A DNA stretch of 16,763 nucleotides from Pseudomonadota bacterium (GCA_023457495.1 JAEWLQ010000032.1:1-16763), one strand, 5' to 3'. Numbered from the stretch's first letter, positions 7,651 to 15,550 are shown. The notes: generated by a model not told the origin, from the letters alone. Program-made: numbers and translations.

Positions 7651-9929
7651 GCGCGACTCCCGAACCGGTGAGCTCCGAATCGCCAGCGCGACGGCTGGTG
7701 AACCGCCGCACCTTCCTGATCACCGCCGCGGCCGTCGGCGGTGGATTGTCGCTGACGTTGTTGTTGCCGCGGTCCGGCCGCCAATCGAATCCCGCCGGCG
7801 CCGCGGATCCTGTCGAAGTGAATCCGTGGCTGCTCATCGACGCCGACGACAACGTCCTGCTGCGCGTCCCCATGCATGAAAGCGGAAATGGCGCGATGAC
7901 GATGGCGGCCTTGCTGATGTCCGAGGAGCTGCGCGCCGACTGGAGCAAGGTCCGCGCGGAGCCCATCGAGCTCAATCGCGACGCGCGCGAGAAGGTCTAC
8001 GGCGCGCTCGAGGGATTCACCACGTTCTCCGGGCGGTCCACCCAGGCGGACCTGGTCCGCAAGATGCGCCAGCTCGGCGCGAGCGCGCGCGAACGCCTGA
8101 GAATGGCGGCGGCGCAGCGATGGAACGTGCCGCTCGACCAGGTCACCGCTCGTGCCGGCATGCTCGAACACGCCGACGGCCGCCAGCTGCGCTACGGCGA
8201 GGTGGCCGCCGCGGCCGCGACCGTCAAACTACCCGCCGAGCCGGAGGTGGACGCGAAACGCGAGTTGACGCTGCCGGCCGGAAAGCCGCCGTCGAAGCTC
8301 GTCGACGCGTCCATCGTCAGCGGCGCGTCGACCTATGGCATCGACGTCAAGGTGCCCGGCATGTTGTACGCCGCGCTGATGCAGTCGCCGGTGCACGGCG
8401 GGCGCCTGAAGTCCTACGACTTCGAGAAGATTCGCGCGATGGCGGGCGTGATCGGCGTCGCGGTGGTCGATCCCGACGAGCCGCGCAAACGCATCAAGGC
8501 GCCCGTCAACGATGGCGAGAACCGCGAGCAGGCCACGGTCGCCGTGGTCGCCACGCACTACTGGCAGGCCCGCCAGGCGCTCGACGCGCTGCCCATCGAA
8601 TGGAACGACGGTGACGGCGCACGCTGGAAGGACACCGCGCAGATGAACGCCGCCGTGCTCGCGCGGCTCGACAGCGCCGGCGACAAGGTCGAGAAGGAAG
8701 CCGGCGATGCGCTCGGGGTGCTCGAAGGAAGCCGGCGCGTGGTCGAGGCTACCTACCTCACGCCCTTCGCCGATCAGGCGCCGCTCGAGCCGTTGAACGC
8801 CACCGCGCGTGTCGGCTCCGACGGGAAGATAGAGGTGTGGCACGGCGGCTCCATCCAGGCGCAGTCGTTCCTCGTCGCGGCCGAGGAATCCGCCCAGCCG
8901 TTCGAGAACATCCATCACCACCAGCACATGCTGGGCGGCAACTTCGGTCGGCGCAATTTCGGCGATGACCTGCGGCTCGCCGTCGCCGTCGCGAAGAAAT
9001 TCCCGGATCGCACGATCAAGATGATCTGGTCGCGCGAGGAGATGTTCCGGCAGGGCCGTTACCGCTGGCTGACCGCCGGGCGGCTGCGCGCGGCGCTCGG
9101 CGCGGACGGGTTGCCTCACGCGTTCCACTCCCGGCTCTGTCAGACCGGTTATGGCACGGCGGGCATCGGCAACGTCGCCTACACTAACGGCGGCATCCCG
9201 AATGTGCGCCTGGAAGAAAGCAACATTCCGCTGCACGTGATGTGGGGCTCGTACCGCGCGCCGGGCTACAACTCGTACGCGTTCATGGTCGAGAGTTTCA
9301 TCGACGAATGCGCCGTCGCCGCGCGCATCGATCCCTTCGAATACCGGCGCCGGCTGCTCGCCAACCACTTCGATCCGGGCTGGCGCAAATGCCTCGAGGA
9401 AGTCGCGGCGCGTGCGGGCTGGGGTCAGCCGCTGCCGAAGGGGCAGGGACGCGGGATCGCCATCAGCAACTGGGGCAACTGGGTCGACGGCGCGCTCGGA
9501 AAACGCGAGCCGGGCGGCACGACCGCCGCGGTGGTCGCGCACGTCGACGTCTCGCGCGAGGGTGAGCTGCGCGTGCTGCAGCTCGACATCGCGTTCGACT
9601 GCGGCCGAGTGATGAACCGCGACGGGGTCGAGGCGCAGCTTCAGGGTGGGTTGTTATTCGGGCTGAACATGTCGCTCAACGAGGAGCTCAACATCGCGAA
9701 CGGGCGCATCGTCGAAGGCAATTTCGACACGTACCCGATGCTGCGGCTCGCCGACACACCCCGCCTCAATGTGCACTTCGGCGCGCTGACGGGCCATGCG
9801 CGTTTCGCCGAGATCGGCGAGCCTCCCGTAGGACCGGTCGGCCCGGCTGTGGCGAACGCGATCTACGCCGCCACCGGCAAGCGCCTGCGCACCATGCCGT
9901 TCCGCAAGCACGATTTGCGCTGGAGCTGA
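7647..9929 (+). CDS. iorB: Molybdopterin-binding large subunit of an aldehyde/isoquinoline hydroxylase (IorB-like)
   Basis: The 760-residue protein is the catalytic subunit of the IorB/xanthine-dehydrogenase family, which hydroxylates heterocycles or aldehydes with water at a Mo-pterin centre. A twin-arginine leader is present (VNRRTFLITAAAVGGG, arginines 20-21), so export or membrane attachment in folded form is expected. Cofactor-binding landmarks are GGNFGRRNFGDD (430-441), GSYRAPGYNSY (534-544) and the C-terminal IGEPPVGPVGPAVANAIYAATGKR, whose E725 matches the catalytic base glutamate. ATG 7647 overlaps the iorA stop by ATGA and is preceded by GGAG, so translation is coupled. No cytochrome c partner or XdhC-type maturation gene is in the window, though both often accompany this family. 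Substrate specificity cannot be read from the sequence. Confidence 0.92.
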   Translation: MSATPEPVSSESPARRLVNRRTFLITAAAVGGGLSLTLLLPRSGRQSNPAGAADPVEVNPWLLIDADDNVLLRVPMHESGNGAMTMAALLMSEELRADWSKVRAEPIELNRDAREKVYGALEGFTTFSGRSTQADLVRKMRQLGASARERLRMAAAQRWNVPLDQVTARAGMLEHADGRQLRYGEVAAAAATVKLPAEPEVDAKRELTLPAGKPPSKLVDASIVSGASTYGIDVKVPGMLYAALMQSPVHGGRLKSYDFEKIRAMAGVIGVAVVDPDEPRKRIKAPVNDGENREQATVAVVATHYWQARQALDALPIEWNDGDGARWKDTAQMNAAVLARLDSAGDKVEKEAGDALGVLEGSRRVVEATYLTPFADQAPLEPLNATARVGSDGKIEVWHGGSIQAQSFLVAAEESAQPFENIHHHQHMLGGNFGRRNFGDDLRLAVAVAKKFPDRTIKMIWSREEMFRQGRYRWLTAGRLRAALGADGLPHAFHSRLCQTGYGTAGIGNVAYTNGGIPNVRLEESNIPLHVMWGSYRAPGYNSYAFMVESFIDECAVAARIDPFEYRRRLLANHFDPGWRKCLEEVAARAGWGQPLPKGQGRGIAISNWGNWVDGALGKREPGGTTAAVVAHVDVSREGELRVLQLDIAFDCGRVMNRDGVEAQLQGGLLFGLNMSLNEELNIANGRIVEGNFDTYPMLRLADTPRLNVHFGALTGHARFAEIGEPPVGPVGPAVANAIYAATGKRLRTMPFRKHDLRWS

Positions 9930-9956
9930 TCGGGCGATCAGGCTACCTTGCCCCGC

Positions 9957-11084
9957 ATGGAATACCTGTGGCGCACGCGCTGGAGCCGGTGGGCGCTGTT
10001 CCTCCTCGGATGGACGGCGTTGTCGCTGCTGTTCGCGCCCGAGGTGTTCCTCAGCTTCTACCTGCGCAACAACCCGATCTCGTGGCGGGAGACGATCCAG
10101 CTCACGGTGGTCAATTCCGCGATCGCGTTGCTGTTCGTCCCGGGCATCGTCTATCTCGCGCGCCGTTTTCCGTTCGAGCGCGGCCGCTGGCAACGCGCGC
10201 TCGCGGTGCACGTCCCGGCCTGCCTGGCGTTCTCCGGATTGCATTCGGTGCTGTACGCGATCGCCTGTCATGCCTGGTACGACATCGGCGGCACGTTGTA
10301 CTACCGCTTCCACCCGAACCTGCTGACCTACTGGGCGTTCGTCGGCTTCACGCAGGCGTTCGACTGGTTCCGCAAGTACCAGCAGCGTGAACGCGAGATC
10401 ACCCGCCTGCAGCTCAAGGCGCTCGAGGCGCAGCTCCAGCCGCATTTCCTCTTCAATGCGTTGAACACCGTCGCCGCGATGATGCACGTCGACGTGAAAC
10501 GCGCGGACCGCATGCTCGGCAGGTTGAGCGAGCTGCTGCGCATGACGCTGTCGCGCATCGAGCAGCCGGAGGTGCGGCTCGCGGAGGAGCTCGCGTTCGT
10601 CGAAGCCTACCTCGACATCGAGCGCGAGCGCTTCGGTGGTAGTTTGGCGATGCGCACCGTCGCGTCCCCCGAAACGCTCGATGCCTGCGTGCCGTCGCTG
10701 CTGCTGCAGCCACTGGTCGAGAATTGCGTGCGCCATGGCTTCGCGACGCCCGCGGCGGACAGCGTCATCGAAATCGGCGCCACGCGGGTCGGCGACCGCC
10801 TGTCGCTCAGCGTGACGGACAATGGACGCGGCTTCAGCGAGACGCCGCGCGACGGCGTCGGCATCGCCAATACCCGGCAGCGACTGCAGACGCTGTACGG
10901 CGCCCAACAGAAGTTCGAGATCGAATCCCGTGAACGCGGTGTCGTGGTGACGATCGAACTGCCGTTCCACACCGACGCCCGGACTGCCTCAGCCCCGGAG
11001 ATCCCGCCAGATGAGCGTTCGAACACTGATCGTGGACGACGAGCCGTGGGCGCGCGCGCGCCTGGCTTCACTGCTCGCGGCTGA
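9957..11084 (+). CDS. LytS/YehU-type sensor histidine kinase
   Basis: This inner-membrane kinase of the His_kinase (PF06580) type has 375 residues from ATG 9957. About four hydrophobic segments (roughly 12-32, 46-70, 81-107 and 122-138) form a sensor without a large periplasmic loop. The phosphoacceptor is H163 in LQPHFLFNALNT, followed by the N box LVENCVRHGF (N256), DNGRGF (288-293) and GVGIANTRQRL. A TTG at 9948 is a possible earlier start with AGG five bases upstream; neither start has a strong site. The frame continues about 35 residues past the ATPase domain in sequence without kinase character and overlaps the regulator gene by 74 bases, which is unusual. It starts 18-27 bases after the iorB stop, so it probably shares that transcript and the sensed signal may relate to the hydroxylase. 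Confidence 0.9.
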   Translation: MEYLWRTRWSRWALFLLGWTALSLLFAPEVFLSFYLRNNPISWRETIQLTVVNSAIALLFVPGIVYLARRFPFERGRWQRALAVHVPACLAFSGLHSVLYAIACHAWYDIGGTLYYRFHPNLLTYWAFVGFTQAFDWFRKYQQREREITRLQLKALEAQLQPHFLFNALNTVAAMMHVDVKRADRMLGRLSELLRMTLSRIEQPEVRLAEELAFVEAYLDIERERFGGSLAMRTVASPETLDACVPSLLLQPLVENCVRHGFATPAADSVIEIGATRVGDRLSLSVTDNGRGFSETPRDGVGIANTRQRLQTLYGAQQKFEIESRERGVVVTIELPFHTDARTASAPEIPPDERSNTDRGRRAVGARAPGFTARG

Positions 11085-11769
11085 AGGCGACTTCGAGCTG
11101 CTCGGGGAGTGCGCAGGCGGCGCGGAAGCCGTGCGCGCGATCGGCGGGCTCGCGCCGCAGGTCGTGTTCCTCGACGTGCAGATGCCCGACGTCGACGGCT
11201 TCGACGTCGTCGAGGCGGTGGGGCCGGCCGCCATGCCACTCGTGGTGTTCGCGACGGCGCACGAGGAGTATGCGGTGCGCGCGTTCGATGCCGGGGCCTC
11301 CGACTATCTACTGAAGCCGGTGACCGAGGAACGTTTCCGGCTCGCCATCGAGCGCCTGCGCCGGAACCTGCGCGCACCCGCGCCCGGCGCGGCGGCCGCG
11401 CTCGAGAAGACAATGGCGCTGGTGCGTGGCCCGCATGCCCAGCGGCTGGTCGTGAATGACGCGGGCCGCGTGTTGTTCGTGAAGGTCGCCGACATCGACT
11501 GGCTCGAGGCGTCCGGCAACTACGTCACGCTGCACGTCGGCCGCGAGAAACACATGATGCGCGAGACCCTGCGCAATCTCGCCGAGCGGCTGGATCCGCG
11601 GAAGTTCGTGCGGCTGCATCGTTCGTCGATCGTGAACATCGACCGGCTGCGCGAGCTGCTCCCCTGGTCGCGCGGCGAGCAGGTCGCGGTGCTCGAGGAC
11701 GGCACGCAGCTCGCGATCGGGCGGGCGTTCCGCGACCGGCTCCTGTCGGTGATGGCAGGCGATCGCTGA
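11011..11769 (+). CDS. LytR/AlgR-family response regulator with LytTR DNA-binding domain
   Basis: The 252-residue regulator has a CheY-like receiver (about 3-118): acidic pocket D9/D10, phosphoacceptor D55 in VVFLDVQMPD, T82 and the invariant K102 in DYLLKPV. It is followed by a LytTR domain (about 143-247) with the typical DIDWLEASGNYVTLHV start and the FVRLHRSSIVNIDRL segment. LytTR proteins bind direct repeats as dimers; I could not identify such repeats here. ATG 11011 is ten bases from GGAG (10997-11000) inside the upstream kinase frame, and its N-terminus MSVRTLIVDDEP is canonical, so the start is firm. It is the cognate partner of the kinase by position and type. Possible targets are the hydroxylase genes or envelope functions; this is inference. 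Confidence 0.93.
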   Translation: MSVRTLIVDDEPWARARLASLLAAEGDFELLGECAGGAEAVRAIGGLAPQVVFLDVQMPDVDGFDVVEAVGPAAMPLVVFATAHEEYAVRAFDAGASDYLLKPVTEERFRLAIERLRRNLRAPAPGAAAALEKTMALVRGPHAQRLVVNDAGRVLFVKVADIDWLEASGNYVTLHVGREKHMMRETLRNLAERLDPRKFVRLHRSSIVNIDRLRELLPWSRGEQVAVLEDGTQLAIGRAFRDRLLSVMAGDR

Positions 11770-11779
11770 TGATCATCCG

Positions 11780-11806
11780 GCCGCGTTCAAGACGCTGAAG
11801 CGCGGC
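11780..11806. terminator. Candidate bidirectional terminator hairpin
   Basis: GCCGCGTTCA (11780-11789) pairs with TGAAGCGCGGC (11796-11806), leaving one bulged G (11800) and a six-base loop. It occupies most of the 38-base gap between the stops of the converging response regulator and ThuA genes. No clear T-run follows on either strand, so it may block read-through or stabilise 3' ends rather than act as a classic intrinsic terminator. Confidence 0.45.
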
Positions 11807-11807
11807 G

Positions 11808-12743
11808 TCAGTTGACGGGCGGAGAGTCCTCGAGGGCCAGCGACGCGCGGACGGATGTGGCTTCGGCGCTCGGAAAATCCTCCGGCACCGGCCAGGTGAC
11901 CGGCCTTTTGGCCAGCCACTGCAGCGCCCGCACCAGCAGCGTCTGCACGCCGGCATCGCGCACGGTCACGGGCTCGACATCGCCCTTCCACACGTGCCCG
12001 AGCGTCGAGGTGTACACGCGGCCCCGGCCATAGCGCACGGTCCACTCGATGGGCCAGTTGAGGTTGGTGTGCGGCTCGCGCGCGTAGGAGATCACGTCGA
12101 CGTTCTTCGCCGGGCCGCGCACGTGGTAGTACACCTCGATGTCCGCGGCGCGCCACGCGCGCGGCAACCCGCGGTGAATGGGATGTTCGCCACGCCGAAC
12201 GACGAGGGCGTCGAATCGCGGGCCATGGCCGGTGTCCTGCCCTTCGCCGGGCGGAAATTTCAGCAGGCTGCCGTCGTCCGATACCGCGAGCGCCGTCCCG
12301 AAATCCTTCTTGCGCCAGCCGATGCCGATGATGTCGTTGTAGGCGGGCCAGTCCGCGAACGCGTTGTTGCCGGAGTGCCAGACGTACAGGCCGCCGCCGC
12401 CGCGCACGAACTTCGCGAAGGCATCGCGCACGGGCGCAGGCCACGCAGGGCCGCCGTTGATGTCGTTGCTGTTCTGGATGACGACGTCGTACGCGGCGAA
12501 ATCCGGCCGCCATTCATCCCAGCCGGGAGAATCCACGGCGGGCGGCGAAGTGGACACGTCCACCGAGAAGAGGCCGGTGGGTTCGACGATCGCGCGAATC
12601 GATCGGGTCGTGAGGCGCCAGTCGTGATTGCTGAAGCCGTCGACGATGAGCACGCGGATGGGGCGCTCCGCGTCCGCGGCCAGGGCAGGCCCGAACACCA
12701 ATGCGATGAGGAAGATGAGTGTCGCCGGAAACTTGAATCGCAT
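11808..12743 (-). CDS. Exported ThuA-domain protein (trehalose-utilization-like, glutamine-amidotransferase fold)
   Basis: The 311-residue protein has a Sec signal peptide (MRFKFPATLIFLIALVFGPALA, cleavage near 22) and then a ThuA domain: VLIVDGFSNHDW near the start, the strand-turn IQNSNDINGG, the RGGGGLYVWHSGNNAFADW motif with the conserved histidine, and late blocks VRYGRGRVYTSTLGH and ALQWLAKRPV. ThuA proteins are linked to sugar metabolism and often occur beside glycoside hydrolases; a precise reaction is not established. The start ATG 12741-12743 has GGAGGG about 11 bases upstream on the minus strand. It is last in the operon, 46 bases after the SDR-like gene, which suggests a periplasmic role alongside the arabinofuranosidase. 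The frame is open to 12878, but that part overlaps the SDR gene. Confidence 0.88.
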   Translation of the reverse strand: MRFKFPATLIFLIALVFGPALAADAERPIRVLIVDGFSNHDWRLTTRSIRAIVEPTGLFSVDVSTSPPAVDSPGWDEWRPDFAAYDVVIQNSNDINGGPAWPAPVRDAFAKFVRGGGGLYVWHSGNNAFADWPAYNDIIGIGWRKKDFGTALAVSDDGSLLKFPPGEGQDTGHGPRFDALVVRRGEHPIHRGLPRAWRAADIEVYYHVRGPAKNVDVISYAREPHTNLNWPIEWTVRYGRGRVYTSTLGHVWKGDVEPVTVRDAGVQTLLVRALQWLAKRPVTWPVPEDFPSAEATSVRASLALEDSPPVN

Positions 12744-12789
12744 GGCAGGCCTGACCCTCCGGGCGCTTACGACACCGACGCTTCGCCGC

Positions 12790-13710
12790 TCAAGTCCCCT
12801 TGCCGAGCAGTTCATCGCGATGCGCTTCGAACAGCGCCCGCACACTCGTCGCGGGCCGGCCGGTGAGTTTGGCCACATCTTCGCTGACTACTGCGTACGA
12901 CGGCCCGCCGAACCCGCGCCGCGTGTCAGTCGCACTGGCGGCAACTAGTTCGATGGGTTTGCCGGCGACCGCGCTCGCGGCGGCCGCGATTTCGCGCGGA
13001 CCGACGAGTTCCGGGCCGGTGATGTCGTACGTCTTGTTCGCATGGCCCGTGCCCGACAACACCACCGCGGCGGCCGCGGCGCAGTCCTCGCGCGTGACAT
13101 AGCCGACTTGCGCGTCGCTGTCGGAGACCGTGGCCTTGCCGTCGGCCAGCATCTTCGCCGCCTGTTGAACCAGGCCGTTCGAGTAGATCGAATTGCGCAG
13201 CATCGTCCAGGCGACGCCGCTCTTGCGGATGATCTCCTCGGTCTGGAAATGATCGCTGGCGAGCCCGCTTTGATCGCCCTTGCTGATGGCGACGAACGAG
13301 GTGTAGACGATCCGGTCGACACCCGCGGCCACCGCTGCATCGACGGCGTGTTTGTGCGCGGCGGGTCGCGGCCCCGCGCCGAACCCGATGCTGATCAGCA
13401 GCAGCCGTGAGCCACCCGCGAAGGCAGCCGGCAGCGACTCGGGTTTGGCGAAATCCCCGAAACGGGTCGCCGCGCCCATCTTCTGGAACTCCGCGAGCTT
13501 GTCGGGCGTGCGGCTGACCAGGATCAGCTGGCTCGCGGGTACGCCGCGGGCCAGCAGGTCCCGCACCACCAGTCCGCCGAGCTGGCCGGAGGCGCCGGAG
13601 ATGATGATCTTGCCGCCTGACGCATCGTTCGCGCGGGCGGACAAGGTCGTGGCGCAAACCGCACCCGCGCCGAGATATTTCAAGGCATCGCGACGCGAGT
13701 GCGTGGCCAT
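12790..13710 (-). CDS. NmrA/QOR2-like NAD(P)-binding protein with Tat-type leader
   Basis: The 306-residue protein is an atypical short-chain dehydrogenase of the NmrA / NAD(P)H:quinone oxidoreductase 2 (YtfG-like) kind. Its Rossmann motif is ISGASGQLGG (37-46), and later blocks are RIVYTSFVAI, WTMLRNSIYSNG, VGYVTREDCA and the NmrA-type TYDITGPELVG. Unusually, residues 1-27 look like an export leader: SRRDALKYLGAGAVCATTLSARA, a twin-arginine pair, a hydrophobic run and an AxA-like end. The +2 position after RRx is Ala rather than Phe, so Tat use is probable, not certain. ATG 13708-13710 lies one base past the arabinofuranosidase stop (TGACATG), so translation is coupled. Redox substrate unknown; the operon suggests sugar or lignocellulose-derived compounds. 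Confidence 0.86.
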   Translation of the reverse strand: MATHSRRDALKYLGAGAVCATTLSARANDASGGKIIISGASGQLGGLVVRDLLARGVPASQLILVSRTPDKLAEFQKMGAATRFGDFAKPESLPAAFAGGSRLLLISIGFGAGPRPAAHKHAVDAAVAAGVDRIVYTSFVAISKGDQSGLASDHFQTEEIIRKSGVAWTMLRNSIYSNGLVQQAAKMLADGKATVSDSDAQVGYVTREDCAAAAAVVLSGTGHANKTYDITGPELVGPREIAAAASAVAGKPIELVAASATDTRRGFGGPSYAVVSEDVAKLTGRPATSVRALFEAHRDELLGKGT

Positions 13711-13711
13711 G

Positions 13712-15349
13712 TCAGACCGCCAGCTGGATGACGGAGTACGAACGCGGCGGCAGTTTGATGGTCATCTTGCCGCCCGCGGTCACGCCATCGAGCTTGGTCG
13801 CCACCACGTTGTTGGGCGCCTCGAAGGTGTTGAAGGCCTTGAGGTCGCTGCCGGTGAGCGTCTCCGCGGCCACCACGCCGGTCGGCGTGACGTCGTCGAA
13901 GTTCAGCGCCAGCTCGCGCTCGTTGCTCAAGTCGCGGTTGAGCGCGAACACCGCCACGCGGCGGTTCTGCGCGTCGTACGTGGCGACCACGTCCACGAAC
14001 GGCACCTGGCCATCGCGCGCGTAGCTGCCACGGATGCCGGCGGCGCTGATCGGATAGGTCTCGCTCTCGATCTGCAGATCGAGCGTGCGGCCATGGCCGT
14101 ACTTGAGCGCCATCGCGTAGGGGAAATACGTGGACTGCCGCAGCACGCCCTTGTCGCTGGTCATCAGCGGCGCGATCACGTTGACGATCTGCGCCAGGCA
14201 GCCGACGCGCACGCGGTCCGAATTGCGCATCAGCGTGTTCAGCAGGCCGCCGACCAGCAGCGCGTCCTCGAGGTTGTAGATCTCCTCGAGTAGTTTGGGC
14301 GCGTACTTGCCGTGACCGTTGGTGTGATCGCCGCTATTGGCGCGGTACCACACGTTCCACTCGTCGAAGGACAGCCACAGCTTCTTGGGCGAGCGCTTGA
14401 TGCCCTGCACGTAATCGCACACGGCGGAGATCTCCTTGATCTGCCGCTCCATGTCGAGATTCATGGCGAGGTAGCGCTCGGTCTTGCCGGCGGTGGTTTC
14501 GGCATTGCCGTAGTAGCAGTGCAGGGAGATGCCGTCGACCATGTCGTAACATTCCTCGAGCACCTCGCGATCCCACTGCAGGTAGGTGGCCATGCCCGGG
14601 GCGCTCGAGCCGCAGGCGATGAGCTGCACGTCCGGGTCGATGATGCGGGCCTGCTGGGCGATGTCGCGCGCCTTGCGGCCGTATTCGCGCGCGGTGAGCG
14701 TGCCGATCTGCCAGGGGCCGTCCATCTCGTTCCCCAGGCACCAGTACTTCACCTTGTGCGGCTGCTCGTAGCCGTGCGAGCGGCGCAGGTCGCTCCACTT
14801 GGTGCCGCGCGGGAAGTTGCAGTACTCGATGTACGCCACGGCCATTTCCGCCGTGCCCGTTCCCATGTTGAAGCCGAGCAGCGGCTCGGTGCCGACTTCC
14901 TTGGCCCAGTCCATGAAATCGTTGGTGCCGAACTGGTTGGTCTCGATGGAATTCCAGGCGCGTTCGAGCACGGTCGGGCGGTTCTTGCGCGGACCGACGC
15001 CGTCGAGCCAGTTGTAGCCCGACACGAAGTTGCCGCCGGGGTAACGCATGATCGGGACCTGCATGTCCCGCACCTCGCGCAGCGTGTCCGTGCGGAAGCC
15101 GCGCTTGTCGGAGAGCTTCGAGCCGGGCTCGTACACGCCGGTGTAGACCGCGCGGCCCAGGTGCTCGAGGAAGGCGCCGAACAGCCGGCGATCGAAATCG
15201 TCGCGCGGCGTCACCAGGCCGAGCCGGACTTTCGCGGTGCGGCTGGCCGCCTGCGAGTAGCTAGGCAACGTGAACGCGGAGGATGCTGCGATGCCTGCGC
15301 CGGCTAGCGTGGCTTGTTTGAGGAAGCGGCGTCGGCTGGTGCGATTCAT
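13712..15349 (-). CDS. Exported GH51 alpha-L-arabinofuranosidase
   Basis: The 545-residue enzyme should remove terminal alpha-L-arabinofuranosyl groups from arabinan, arabinoxylan or similar glycans. A twin-arginine leader is present (TSRRRFLKQATLAGAGIAAS; cleavage likely near 35), placing it in the periplasm or outside, whereas many GH51 enzymes are cytosolic. The catalytic (beta/alpha)8 domain shows GAFLEHLGRAVYTGVYEP (58-75), RYPGGNFVSGYNW (102-114), the acid/base E208 in CLGNEMDGPW and the nucleophile E330 in LSFDEWNVWY. A C-terminal beta domain ends in PPRSYSVIQLAV, typical of the family. ATG 15347-15349 is seven bases from GGAG. It leads the three-gene leftward operon and is divergent from exbB. 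GH51 assignment is strong; natural substrate is inferred. Confidence 0.94.
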   Translation of the reverse strand: MNRTSRRRFLKQATLAGAGIAASSAFTLPSYSQAASRTAKVRLGLVTPRDDFDRRLFGAFLEHLGRAVYTGVYEPGSKLSDKRGFRTDTLREVRDMQVPIMRYPGGNFVSGYNWLDGVGPRKNRPTVLERAWNSIETNQFGTNDFMDWAKEVGTEPLLGFNMGTGTAEMAVAYIEYCNFPRGTKWSDLRRSHGYEQPHKVKYWCLGNEMDGPWQIGTLTAREYGRKARDIAQQARIIDPDVQLIACGSSAPGMATYLQWDREVLEECYDMVDGISLHCYYGNAETTAGKTERYLAMNLDMERQIKEISAVCDYVQGIKRSPKKLWLSFDEWNVWYRANSGDHTNGHGKYAPKLLEEIYNLEDALLVGGLLNTLMRNSDRVRVGCLAQIVNVIAPLMTSDKGVLRQSTYFPYAMALKYGHGRTLDLQIESETYPISAAGIRGSYARDGQVPFVDVVATYDAQNRRVAVFALNRDLSNERELALNFDDVTPTGVVAAETLTGSDLKAFNTFEAPNNVVATKLDGVTAGGKMTIKLPPRSYSVIQLAV

Positions 15350-15379
15350 CGGCAATCTCCGGAGTTTGCGAAAAGGCCG

Positions 15380-15409
15380 AGTATAGGCAGGCATGTCCTG
15401 ATGTGCCCA
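15380..15409 (-). promoter_or_regulatory. Candidate promoter of the arabinofuranosidase operon
   Basis: On the minus strand a TATACT -10 box (15385-15380, five of six matches) lies 18 bases after TGGGCA (15409-15404, four of six matches to TTGACA). It would start transcription roughly 25 bases before the ATG at 15349, leaving room for the GGAG binding site. Confidence 0.3.
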
Positions 15410-15476
15410 TATGCGCGCGGATATCGATCGAGGCGTTTATTGGTATTCGCTGAAGGCCGTTCGCCTCCTACCACCC

Positions 15477-15497
15477 TTGTAGCTGGTGCTACTACAA
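15477..15497. promoter_or_regulatory. Operator-like inverted repeat between divergent operons
   Basis: TTGTAG (15477-15482) and CTACAA (15492-15497) form a perfect inverted repeat around a nine-base centre. It sits in the 201-base region between the arabinofuranosidase and exbB starts, upstream of the candidate promoter at 15380-15409 and just before a TATAAC box (15507-15512) facing exbB. Such a position suits a dimeric regulator acting on both operons. No regulator gene is adjacent in the window. Confidence 0.3.
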
Positions 15498-15501
15498 AAG
15501 T

Positions 15502-15513
15502 CGTTGTATAACG
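15502..15513 (+). promoter_or_regulatory. Possible -10 region for exbB-exbD
   Basis: TATAAC at 15507-15512 matches the -10 consensus in five of six positions and lies within the near-palindrome CGTTGTATAACG. No good -35 box is found 16-18 bases upstream, so if this is a promoter it may depend on an activator, perhaps bound at the inverted repeat 15477-15497. Confidence 0.2.
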
Positions 15514-15550
15514 CGATCATGGAAAGTAGCAGCATTCTGGTGGCGCCGAG

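Noticed and set aside
8229..9542. Long minus-strand open frame (437 codons) inside iorB
   Set aside because: It is the antisense shadow of a well-supported molybdopterin subunit; the Arg/His/Asp/Val-rich composition is typical of reverse reading of a GC-rich gene.
9654..10970. Long minus-strand open frame (438 codons) across the iorB end and the sensor kinase
   Set aside because: It crosses two genes with clear family motifs on the plus strand and has a low-complexity Arg/Glu/Gln-rich composition.
11994..12866. Plus-strand open frame (290 codons) over the ThuA gene
   Set aside because: It is antisense to conserved ThuA motifs and crosses the junction with the SDR gene.
14312..15307. Plus-strand open frame (331 codons) inside the GH51 gene
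   Set aside because: It is antisense to catalytic motifs of the arabinofuranosidase and has no ribosome binding site or recognisable domain.
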